Assembly (NCBI GenBank): GCA_027483425.1
Contig: JAIXUR010000095.1
Span: 1 to 5,637, forward strand
Direction of reading: 5' to 3'
Origin: Cyanobacteriota bacterium
Lineage (GTDB): Bacteria; Cyanobacteriota; Cyanobacteriia; Phormidesmidales; Phormidesmidaceae
Length of the DNA stretch: 5,637 nucleotides
Under the pieces are notes generated by a model. The model had not been told where the DNA came from. It saw nothing but the letters and a program-made list of their open reading frames with translations, and made no database searches. The translations under genes and the position numbers were made by a program. This document shows positions 1-5,503 of the stretch, piece after piece. Position 1 is the stretch's first letter. Every line of letters starts with the position of its first letter.

Positions 1-77
1 GCCCCTACGTAGCCGCTAGCGGTGTAGTTATCTGTCCCGGCAACGCTGCCCATACCTTTAAGCCTTCTGATAGTTAG
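1..77 (+). CDS. Possible 3' end of an unidentified upstream gene (partial)
   Basis: In the third forward frame the window opens with 24 sense codons (PYVAASGVVICPGNAAHTF, then KPSDS) and a TAG stop at 75-77. Codon choice is ordinary for the neighbouring genes. Twenty-four residues are too few to identify a family. The opposite strand is also open here and has an ATG at 51-53 (MGSVAGTDNYTASGYVG) with a weak AGAAGG upstream, so a minus-strand gene running out of the window is a real alternative. I slightly prefer the plus-strand reading because it ends before a long hairpin-rich non-coding stretch. A palindrome, CCGCTAGCGG, lies at 13-22. Confidence 0.25.
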   Translation, partial: PYVAASGVVICPGNAAHTFKPSDS

Positions 78-122
78 ACCGTTTAGCCCAATGCTTGCTT
101 TCCATTGTAGGGAAGCCCAGGG

Positions 123-167
123 AAAAAATAGGCGGGAAGAATCCGGTAAACCCCGACTCTTCCCGCC
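123..167 (-). terminator. Intrinsic terminator on the minus strand
   Basis: A perfect 10-bp stem, GGCGGGAAGA (131-140) with TCTTCCCGCC (158-167), encloses a 17-nt loop. Read on the minus strand, the stem is followed by TATTTTTTCC, a good U-tract. On the plus strand there is no T-run directly after the stem, although cyanobacterial 3' ends often lack one. No minus-strand gene is visible between here and 537, so either an unannotated minus-strand RNA ends here or the hairpin closes the plus-strand gene ending at 77. Confidence 0.55.
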
Positions 168-335
168 TTCACGGGTGCCCCCAGGGACTGTTGACTGTTT
201 TTTTGCCCGTAGATTCGCCTAGAACCCATACCCCCAGCTCAGACCAGTTTGCCTGGGGAGACCCAGGCTGTATCCAGGGGTGCACACTCAAACCCCGATG
301 CCCGCTATGCTGGAAGAAAGAACTCAGTATTCGCT
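168..335. other. Non-coding stretch with small hairpins, no gene seen
   Basis: No convincing coding frame, tRNA or known RNA family was recognised. Features seen: a tandem GACTGTT repeat (186-199) running into a T7 tract (198-204); a 7-bp stem GCCTGGG/CCCAGGC (251-257/262-268) closed by GAGA, which is a GNRA tetraloop only on the plus strand; and a 5-bp stem GGGGT/ACCCC (277-281/292-296) with a 10-nt loop. Short open frames across the region (from 95, 249 and 280) have no Shine-Dalgarno support and read through the hairpins. Confidence 0.5.
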
Positions 336-366
336 CCCCCCTTTCACGGAAGTGTCAGGGGGTTTT
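336..366 (+). terminator. Terminator-like hairpin upstream of EF-G
   Basis: CCCCCT (337-342) pairs with AGGGGG (357-362). An inner CAC/GTG stem (345-347/352-354) is capped by GGAA, a GNRA tetraloop on the plus strand, and TTTT (363-366) follows the outer stem. It could end transcription from upstream, end a small plus-strand RNA containing the 251-268 hairpin, or act as an attenuator if the EF-G promoter lies further upstream. The T-run is short, so termination strength is uncertain. Confidence 0.4.
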
Positions 367-371
367 ACAAT
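366..371 (+). promoter_or_regulatory. Candidate -10 box for the EF-G gene
   Basis: TACAAT matches the bacterial -10 consensus at five of six positions and sits directly after the upstream terminator-like hairpin. No good -35 box lies 16-18 bp upstream. If used, it gives a leader of about 160 nt. That leader contains stems GTTGTC/GACAAC (443-448/461-466) and CAGAC/GTCTG (468-472/476-480) shortly before the ribosome binding site, which could affect translation. Confidence 0.3.
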
Positions 372-537
372 AGTTCATATTTGGTGTTGTTGCCGCGGCC
401 TCAGTTCAGACTTCCCGTCATGCTCCCGTGATAGAGTTTTCTGTTGTCAAGGCTACCAACGACAACCCAGACCCCGTCTGAGTAACCCATGAAGATGGTC
501 ACCAGCGGCCGATCGCACTGAATCCGGAGAAGCAGTT

Positions 538-2625
538 ATGGCTAAAGACATCACCCGTTATCGCAACATTGGTATTTTCGCCCACGTAGACGCGGGCAAG
601 ACTACCACCACCGAGCGCATCCTCGCCCTCACCGGCAAAATCCATAAAATCGGTGAAGTCCACGATGGTGCCGCTACCACCGACTTCATGGAGCAAGAGC
701 AAGAACGGGGGATCACGATTCAGTCGGCAGCTACCACCTGCTTCTGGAAAGAACACCAGCTCAACATCATCGACACCCCTGGCCACGTCGATTTCACCAT
801 TGAGGTCTATCGCTCCCTCAAGGTGCTCGATGGCGGCATCGGTGTCTTCTGTGGCTCTGGCGGGGTAGAACCCCAGTCTGAAACCAACTGGCGCTACGCC
901 AACGACTCGAAGGTGGCCCGCGTCATCTACGTCAACAAGCTCGATCGCATCGGGGCCGACTACTACCGCGTGATTAAGCAGGTCGATAGCGTGCTGGCCG
1001 CCAAGCCTCTGGTCATGGTGCTGCCCATCGGTACCGAAATGGACTTCGTGGGTGTGGTAGATCTCCTCACTCGCAAAGCCTGGGTGTGGGATGACTCGGG
1101 TCAGCCGGAAAACTACGATATCCAAGATGTCCCCGAGGACATGAAAGATAAGGTGGAAGAGTATCGCGAAATCTTGATCGAACTGGCCGTCGAGCAGGAT
1201 GAAGTGATCCTCGAGAAGTACCTGGAAGGGGAAGAGATCTCCCTCGACGAAATCAAGCACTGCATTCGCAAGGGCACCCGCGAGTTGGCCTTCTTCCCCA
1301 CCTACTGCGGTTCCTCCTTTAAGAACAAAGGGGTACAGCTGGTGCTGGATGCGGTGGTTGACTACCTGCCCAACCCCCTAGAAGTGCCTCCCCAGCCTGA
1401 AATCGATCTGGAGGGCAACCCCACCGGCAAGCTGGCCTATGCCGATGCCGACAAACCCCTGCGGGCGCTGGCCTTTAAGATCATGGACGATCGCTTTGGG
1501 GCGCTCACCTTTACCCGTATTTACTCGGGGCAGCTGAAGAAGGGCGACACCATCCTCGATACCTTTACCGGCAAGACCGAGCGGATTAGCCGCCTGGTCG
1601 AAATGCACGCCAACGATCGCGAGGAAGTCGAGTCGGCCCAGGCTGGCGATATCGTGGCCCTGATCGGCATGAAAAACGTCCAGACGGGCCACACCCTCTG
1701 CGATCCTAAAAACCCCGCCACCCTGGAACCCATGGTCTTCCCTGACCCGGTGATTTCCATTGCGGTGTCGCCCAAGAAGAAGGGCGACAACGAGAAAATG
1801 GGGATGGCGATCAGCAAGATGGTGTCCGAAGATCCCTCCTTCCAGGTGGAAACCGACGAAGAGAGCGGCGAAGTCATCCTCAAGGGGATGGGCGAACTGC
1901 ACCTCGACATCAAGGTCGACATTCTCAAGCGCACCCACGGGGTGGAAGTGGAGGTGGGTAAGCCCCAGGTGGCCTACCGCGAATCGATCACCAAGCGCTT
2001 GGTCGATAGCTACACCCACAAGAAGCAGTCGGGTGGTTCGGGTCAGTACGGCAAGATCGACTACGTCATCGAGCCTGGGGAAACCGGTACCGGCTTCCAG
2101 TTTGAGTCGGCGGTAACCGGCGGTAACGTACCTCGGGAATTTTGGCCAGCGGTGCAGAAGGGCTTTGCCACCAGCATTGACAAAGGGCCTTTGGCGGGCT
2201 ACCCGGTGGTCGACCTAAAGGTAACGCTGACCGATGGCGGCTTCCACGCGGTGGACTCCTCGGCGATCGCCTTTGAGATCGCCGCCAAGGCCGCCTACCG
2301 CCAGTCGCTACCCAAGGCTGGTCCCCAGCTCCTGGAGCCGATCATGAAGGTCGACGTGTTCACCCCCGACGACTACATGGGCGATGTGATTGGCGACCTC
2401 AACCGTCGCCGGGGCATCATCAAGTCCCAAGATTCGGGCGTTACCGGGGTGCGGGTCAAGGCCGATGTGCCCCTGAGCGAAATGTTCGGCTACATTGGCG
2501 ATCTGCGTACCATGACCTCTGGTCGGGGCCAGTTCTCCATGGAGTTCTCCCACTACGCCCCCTGCCCCACCAACGTGGCGGAAGAGGTGATTAAGGAAGC
2601 CAAGGAGCGGGCTGCCGCCAAATAG
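538..2625 (+). CDS. fusA: Translation elongation factor G, stand-alone paralogue (Slr1463 / EF-G II-like)
   Basis: This cytosolic GTPase moves tRNAs and mRNA through the ribosome. The protein is 695 aa, a normal EF-G length. The G-domain motifs are intact: P-loop AHVDAGKT (15-22), switch II DTPGH (79-83), NKLD (133-136) and the CGSSFKNKG region (257-265). Domain IV carries the KKQSGGSGQ loop (495-503) and H570 at its tip, the counterpart of the functionally important E. coli His583. The start is supported by GGAGA (526-530), 7 nt before the ATG. No rpsL, rpsG or tuf adjoins it, so this is not the str-operon copy. Segments such as GSGGVEPQSETNWRYAN (106-122) and RKAWVWDDSG (179-188) resemble the second EF-G of Pseudomonas and Vibrio (FusB/FusA2). 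From memory, Synechocystis Slr1463 is a 695-aa EF-G inactivated by oxidation of Cys105 and Cys242; both residues are present here. The EF-G call is certain; the subtype is inferred. Confidence 0.97.
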   Translation: MAKDITRYRNIGIFAHVDAGKTTTTERILALTGKIHKIGEVHDGAATTDFMEQEQERGITIQSAATTCFWKEHQLNIIDTPGHVDFTIEVYRSLKVLDGGIGVFCGSGGVEPQSETNWRYANDSKVARVIYVNKLDRIGADYYRVIKQVDSVLAAKPLVMVLPIGTEMDFVGVVDLLTRKAWVWDDSGQPENYDIQDVPEDMKDKVEEYREILIELAVEQDEVILEKYLEGEEISLDEIKHCIRKGTRELAFFPTYCGSSFKNKGVQLVLDAVVDYLPNPLEVPPQPEIDLEGNPTGKLAYADADKPLRALAFKIMDDRFGALTFTRIYSGQLKKGDTILDTFTGKTERISRLVEMHANDREEVESAQAGDIVALIGMKNVQTGHTLCDPKNPATLEPMVFPDPVISIAVSPKKKGDNEKMGMAISKMVSEDPSFQVETDEESGEVILKGMGELHLDIKVDILKRTHGVEVEVGKPQVAYRESITKRLVDSYTHKKQSGGSGQYGKIDYVIEPGETGTGFQFESAVTGGNVPREFWPAVQKGFATSIDKGPLAGYPVVDLKVTLTDGGFHAVDSSAIAFEIAAKAAYRQSLPKAGPQLLEPIMKVDVFTPDDYMGDVIGDLNRRRGIIKSQDSGVTGVRVKADVPLSEMFGYIGDLRTMTSGRGQFSMEFSHYAPCPTNVAEEVIKEAKERAAAK

Positions 2626-2651
2626 GCGATCGGCTGATTGCTTCAGTGAGT

Positions 2652-2689
2652 AAAGAGCCCCGGCCAGAGTCTGGCCGGGGCTCTTTTTT
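2652..2689 (+). terminator. Strong intrinsic terminator after EF-G
   Basis: AAAGAGCCCCGGCCAG (2652-2667) pairs perfectly with CTGGCCGGGGCTCTTT (2671-2686) around a 3-nt loop, and T6 spans 2684-2689. It begins 26 nt after the EF-G stop. It also lies just beyond the stop of the convergent minus-strand gene (2694). It may therefore serve both, although the minus-strand U-tract is only TTT. Confidence 0.9.
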
Positions 2690-2693
2690 ACAG

Positions 2694-2951
2694 CTATTTC
2701 TCTAGGCGTACCACGTACCACTGCATGGTTTCACCGGGGGCTAGCTCAAGCTCGCAGGCGGTGTCGCGCAGGTGCAGGGCCTGGGCCACCACGGTGGTGA
2801 ATCGTTGCAGATCGCGGGGCAGGTCTTGCTGGCGATCGCCCAGCAGTCCGATTAAGCGTTCGAGCAACTCCTCGGCGGCGAGAAACTCTTCTGCTAGGCC
2901 GGGCATCAGCACGACGAACATCTCTTCCTGGTACATTATGGCATCGGGCAT
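2694..2951 (-). CDS. CRR7-like small protein (putative NDH-1 assembly factor)
   Basis: This is an 85-aa soluble protein with no signal peptide or membrane segment. It opens with a hydrophobic strand (EEMFVVLMPG, 9-18), continues with an acidic helical stretch (AEEFLAAEELLERLIGLL, 20-37) and the segment DLPRDLQRF, and ends in GETMQWYVVRLEK. This pattern, especially the C-terminal QWY.VRLE, matches my memory of the CHLORORESPIRATORY REDUCTION 7 family, found in cyanobacteria and plastids. In Arabidopsis, CRR7 is a stromal protein needed to assemble or stabilise subcomplex A of the NDH complex. AGGAG (plus-strand 2959-2963) lies 7 nt upstream of the ATG at 2951, which decides the start over internal Met6 and Met11. 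It converges on EF-G and diverges from sir, and it carries a HIP1 site (2832-2839). That it is a real gene is well supported; the family name is from memory, so no symbol is given. Confidence 0.8.
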   Translation of the reverse strand: MPDAIMYQEEMFVVLMPGLAEEFLAAEELLERLIGLLGDRQQDLPRDLQRFTTVVAQALHLRDTACELELAPGETMQWYVVRLEK

Positions 2952-3109
2952 CGGGCAGCTCCTGGAAAACCTGGTTTGATCGTAACTATCCCCGGACCGT
3001 TCGCGGTATTGCAGGGTAGCTTTATGGAGAGGGACACCGGTCGTCGGGAGTCATCGGTGTAGTCGCCCTCACCCATACCAGCCCTCGCCTGTACCATAGG
3101 GGCAACCAC

Positions 3110-3133
3110 TCTTAACACTGTTCTTAACACTGT
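3110..3133. repeat. Tandem 12-bp direct repeat (2 copies)
   Basis: TCTTAACACTGT occurs twice back to back, at 3110-3121 and 3122-3133, with no mismatch. The 12-bp period is close to one helical turn, as expected for a regulator binding side by side. The CTTAAC core recalls cyanobacterial PHO boxes, but those repeat every 11 bp with a CTTAACCT-like unit, so this is only a resemblance. Confidence 0.75.
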
Positions 3134-3184
3134 GAACTTCCGTGGGCAAGCTGGCAGTTTTTTTGGATCCGGTGGTAGGATAGA

Positions 3185-3207
3185 TCGGGTATTCACCTAA
3201 AACCCGA
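3185..3207. promoter_or_regulatory. Candidate LysR-type operator (T-N11-A dyad) upstream of sir
   Basis: TCGGGT (3185-3190) and ACCCGA (3202-3207) are perfect inverted half-sites separated by exactly 11 bp, giving the T-N11-A core typical of LysR-type regulator sites. It lies about 110 bp upstream of the sir ATG. LysR-type proteins commonly control sulfur and nitrogen assimilation genes in bacteria. Which regulator would bind here cannot be told from this window. Confidence 0.35.
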
Positions 3208-3318
3208 CCAAGTTACCGGGGATTTTGGGAATACCTCTGTCTACCGTTCAGGGAATAGACCGCGCCAGCGGTGCCATGACCTGGATTTTTTTGTATTAAC
3301 GGTTATTTGCCTGCCGCC

Positions 3319-5256
3319 ATGGTTCAGACTCCCCTTAAATCTAACGCCTCCACTACCGCTGCTGGGCCGTCTCCCTCCAAGGTAGAGGTGCTGAAAGAGA
3401 ACAGTAATTTTTTGCGTGAGCCGGTGGCCAGCGAGCTACTGCAAGACACCAACCACTTTTCTGAATCGGCCGTTCAAATTCTCAAGTTCCACGGGTCCTA
3501 CCAGCAGGACAACCGCGACAGCCGTGCCAAGGGCCAGGAGAAGGACTACCAAATGATGCTGCGGACTCGCAATCCCGGCGGGTACATCTCTCCAGAACTG
3601 TACCTAACTTTGGATCGGCTGTCGAACGAGTACGGCAACGGCACCCTGCGGGCCACCACCCGCCAGGGCATTCAGCTCCACGGTATTCTCAAGCAAAACC
3701 TCAAGGCCACCATTGGGGCCATTGTGCGCAGCCTGGGGTCTACCCTGGGGGCCTGCGGCGACCTCAACCGCAACGTCATGGCTCCGCCCGCCCCCTTTAA
3801 GCACAAGCCCGAGTACCTGCTGGCCCAAGAGTACGCCAACAACATTGCCGACCTGCTGCGGCCCCAAACCGAGGCCTACTACGAAATCTGGCTGGATGGG
3901 GAGAAGTTTCTCTCCGCCGAAGAGCACCCCGACGTGGTGGCGGCCCGTCAGCGCAACGGCAACGGCACCCTGATCCACAACAGCGTCGAGCCGATCTACG
4001 GCACCCACTACATGCCCCGCAAGTTTAAATGTGCGGTGACGGTGCCCGGCGACAACTCGATCGATGCCTACACCCACGACGTCACCCTAGTGGTGATGAC
4101 CGATAAGGCGGGGCAGCTGAAGGGCTTTAACGTGCTGGCCGGGGGTGGCCTGGGCCGCACCCACAATAAAGAGGAGACCTTTGCCCGCGTCGCCGACGAG
4201 ATCGGCTATGTGGATAAGGCCGACGTCTACGATCTGATGAAGGCGATCGTGGCTACCCAGCGCGACTACGGCGATCGCCACAGCCGCCGCCACGCCCGCA
4301 TGAAGTACCTGATCAACGACTGGGGGGTCGAGCGCTTTCGCCAGCAGGTGGAGGCCTACCTGGGCAAGCCCCTCAAACCATTCAAAAAGCTGCCCAAGTG
4401 GACGTTCTACGACTACCTGGGCTGGCATGAGCAGGGCGACGGCCACTGGTTCGTGGGCGTACCCGTCGAAAATGGCCGGGTGCTAGACCGCGAGGGATTG
4501 CAGCTCAAAACGGCCCTGCGGGAAATTGTGGAGCGCTTTAACGTGCCGATGCTGGTTACCCCTAACCAGAGCATCCTGTTCTACGAGATTAAGCCCGAGG
4601 ACAAGGCTGAACTTCAGGCCATTCTGACCCGCTGTGGGGTGGTCAAGGAAACTGAGCTTGACCCCCTGGTGCGCTACGCCATGGCCTGCCCGGCCCTGCC
4701 CCTGTGCGGCCTGGCCATCACCGAGTCAGAACGGATTATGCCCACGGTGCTGGGACGGCTGCGCGTCCTGCTGACCAAGCTGGGCCTCCAGGACGAGCAC
4801 TTTGTGGTACGGATGACCGGCTGCCCCAACGGCTGCGCCCGCCCCTACATGGCCGAGCTAGGCTTTGTGGGCAGTGCCCCCGAGTCGTACCAGGTGTGGC
4901 TGGGGGGGGCACCCCACCAGACTCGGCTGGCTCGCCCCTACCTGGAGCGCCTCCACGATCACGACCTAGAGACTACCCTCGAACCGTTGTTTGTGTTCTT
5001 TCGCGACGGGCGCAAAAAGGGTGAGAGCTTTGGCGACTTTTGCGATCGGGTTGGGTTTGAGGCCCTGCGCCAGTTTGCCGACAGCTACAACCCCGACCAG
5101 TACACCCCCAGCCATACCAAAGAGGGTCGCCATCGTTTAAGCATTTCCCATGACCTGTTCATGACCTTGCAGGCGACGGCCGACAAGGAGGGGCGATCCA
5201 TGGCCCAGGTGATGGCCGATGCCCTGGCGGTGTACATGCAACAGCCGAGCGCCTAA
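3319..5256 (+). CDS. sir: Ferredoxin-sulfite reductase with a C-terminal RHH-like tail
   Basis: This enzyme reduces sulfite to sulfide with six electrons from ferredoxin in the cytoplasm, the last reductive step of sulfate assimilation. From the ATG at 3319 it is 645 aa. Siroheme and sulfite residues match the E. coli CysI set: R82, R111, R115, R151, K235 and K237. The [4Fe-4S]/siroheme cysteines are C457 and C463 (CPALPLC) and C502 and C506 (CPNGC). The two-fold repeat of the siroheme reductase fold is complete. Segments such as ILKFHGSYQQDNRD (54-67) and GACGDLNRNVMAPPAPF favour Sir over the related nitrite reductase NirA. A TTG at 3307 would add four residues, but ATG is preferred because MVQTP is a typical cyanobacterial Sir start; neither start has a clear Shine-Dalgarno. 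Residues 604-641 form an extra basic-strand, helix, helix tail like a CopG-type DNA-binding domain. The gene appears monocistronic, and a palindromic element begins at its stop codon. Confidence 0.96.
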   Translation: MVQTPLKSNASTTAAGPSPSKVEVLKENSNFLREPVASELLQDTNHFSESAVQILKFHGSYQQDNRDSRAKGQEKDYQMMLRTRNPGGYISPELYLTLDRLSNEYGNGTLRATTRQGIQLHGILKQNLKATIGAIVRSLGSTLGACGDLNRNVMAPPAPFKHKPEYLLAQEYANNIADLLRPQTEAYYEIWLDGEKFLSAEEHPDVVAARQRNGNGTLIHNSVEPIYGTHYMPRKFKCAVTVPGDNSIDAYTHDVTLVVMTDKAGQLKGFNVLAGGGLGRTHNKEETFARVADEIGYVDKADVYDLMKAIVATQRDYGDRHSRRHARMKYLINDWGVERFRQQVEAYLGKPLKPFKKLPKWTFYDYLGWHEQGDGHWFVGVPVENGRVLDREGLQLKTALREIVERFNVPMLVTPNQSILFYEIKPEDKAELQAILTRCGVVKETELDPLVRYAMACPALPLCGLAITESERIMPTVLGRLRVLLTKLGLQDEHFVVRMTGCPNGCARPYMAELGFVGSAPESYQVWLGGAPHQTRLARPYLERLHDHDLETTLEPLFVFFRDGRKKGESFGDFCDRVGFEALRQFADSYNPDQYTPSHTKEGRHRLSISHDLFMTLQATADKEGRSMAQVMADALAVYMQQPSA

Positions 5257-5360
5257 TACCAAATCCGAGTCACACAACCCCGATTCGAAACCGATACCTG
5301 GTAGGGGCATTGCACTGCAATGCCCCTACAAACCGGGGGCATACAGATAGGATTTGGTAT
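5256..5360. mobile_element. MITE-like element with 11-bp terminal inverted repeats and a central palindrome
   Basis: ATACCAAATCC (5256-5266) and GGATTTGGTAT (5350-5360) are perfect inverted termini of a 105-bp element with no coding capacity. One base further out the match breaks, and the next base matches again. The middle holds GTAGGGGCATTGCA/TGCAATGCCCCTAC (5301-5314/5316-5329), a 29-nt near-perfect palindrome with a single central base. Termini and palindromes of this kind are, from memory, widespread between genes in filamentous cyanobacterial genomes. TA dinucleotides occur at both edges (5254-5255 and 5360-5361), compatible with IS630/Tc1-type TA targeting, but the frame is off by one base and no clean duplication can be claimed. 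Confidence 0.7.
5301..5329. repeat. 29-nt palindrome inside the MITE-like element
   Basis: Two perfect 14-nt arms flank one central C. In RNA this would fold into a very stable hairpin 45 nt after the sir stop codon, on either strand. No U-tract follows, so it is not a classical intrinsic terminator. It could still protect or define the 3' end of the sir message, since no other terminator is seen after sir. Confidence 0.85.
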
Positions 5361-5417
5361 AAGGGCTGACTCAGCTGGGAGTATCGAAGTTGCTCATGGT
5401 GAGATGCAAGCTACTTT

Positions 5418-5446
5418 TTGTAGCCTAGGATGCGTTTTCCTATACT
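5418..5446 (+). promoter_or_regulatory. Candidate promoter of the exported-protein gene
   Basis: TATACT (5441-5446) matches the -10 consensus at five of six positions. A weak -35 TTGTAG (5418-5423) lies exactly 17 bp upstream. Predicted transcription would start near 5453, giving a leader of about 50 nt. A small GCTAC-T5-GTAGC stem (5410-5424) overlaps the -35. Confidence 0.5.
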
Positions 5447-5503
5447 CAAGGAGTGGCAAACCGTCACCGGGTTCCCTTTAACGCCTGCTAGGGAGGCACT
5501 ACC

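Larger units (their letters stand above)
2952..3318. promoter_or_regulatory. Divergent intergenic regulatory region between the CRR7-like gene and sir
   Basis: About 370 bp separates the two start codons and holds no credible gene. An open minus-strand frame of 86 codons (2936-3196) lacks a Shine-Dalgarno and overlaps the CRR7-like start, so it was discounted. The region contains a hairpin ACACCG/CGGTGT (3034-3039/3055-3060), a tandem 12-bp repeat (3110-3133), a T7 tract (3159-3164 region), a 6-bp dyad with an 11-bp spacer (3185-3207), a small stem ACCGC/GCGGT (3259-3263/3268-3272) and a second T7 tract (3286-3292). Weak -10-like boxes for sir are TAGGAT (3176-3181) and TATTAA (3294-3299), neither with a good -35. 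Confidence 0.6.

Noticed and set aside
168..366. Known RNA genes (tRNA, rnpB, tmRNA, SRP RNA) in the upstream gap
   Set aside because: None of the conserved signatures, such as a tRNA T-loop or the RNase P core, could be found on either strand.
95..373. Forward open frame of 92 codons upstream of EF-G
   Set aside because: It crosses two terminator-like hairpins, has no ribosome binding site, and its composition (Pro, Cys, Ser) is unlike the real genes here.
499..1260. Long minus-strand open frame (253 codons) antisense to EF-G
   Set aside because: It lies within a certain gene on the other strand, has no ribosome binding site or family resemblance, and arises from the GC-biased third positions of EF-G codons.
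1378..2019. Minus-strand open frame (213 codons) antisense to EF-G
   Set aside because: Shadow of EF-G codon bias; the His- and Gly-rich composition is typical of antisense frames.
3110..3133. The tandem repeat as a true PHO box
   Set aside because: PHO boxes use 8-bp units with an 11-bp period; here the period is 12 bp and the unit ends in CACTGT. Kept as a repeat only.
2936..3196. Minus-strand open frame of 86 codons in the crr7-sir intergenic region
   Set aside because: It overlaps the start and Shine-Dalgarno of the CRR7-like gene, runs through repeats and the dyad, has no Shine-Dalgarno and resembles no family.
2952..3318. NtcA site (GTA-N8-TAC) upstream of sir
   Set aside because: No GTA/TAC pair with 8-bp spacing was found.
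3307..3318. TTG at 3307 as the sir start
   Set aside because: It adds only four residues, has no Shine-Dalgarno, and the ATG at 3319 gives the usual cyanobacterial N-terminus.
3604..4077. Minus-strand open frame (157 codons) antisense to sir
   Set aside because: Shadow of sir; no start signal and the sequence is a low-complexity Val/Gly mix.
5410..5424. GCTAC-T5-GTAGC hairpin as a terminator
   Set aside because: The stem is only 5 bp, the T-run is in the loop rather than after the stem, and it overlaps a likely promoter.
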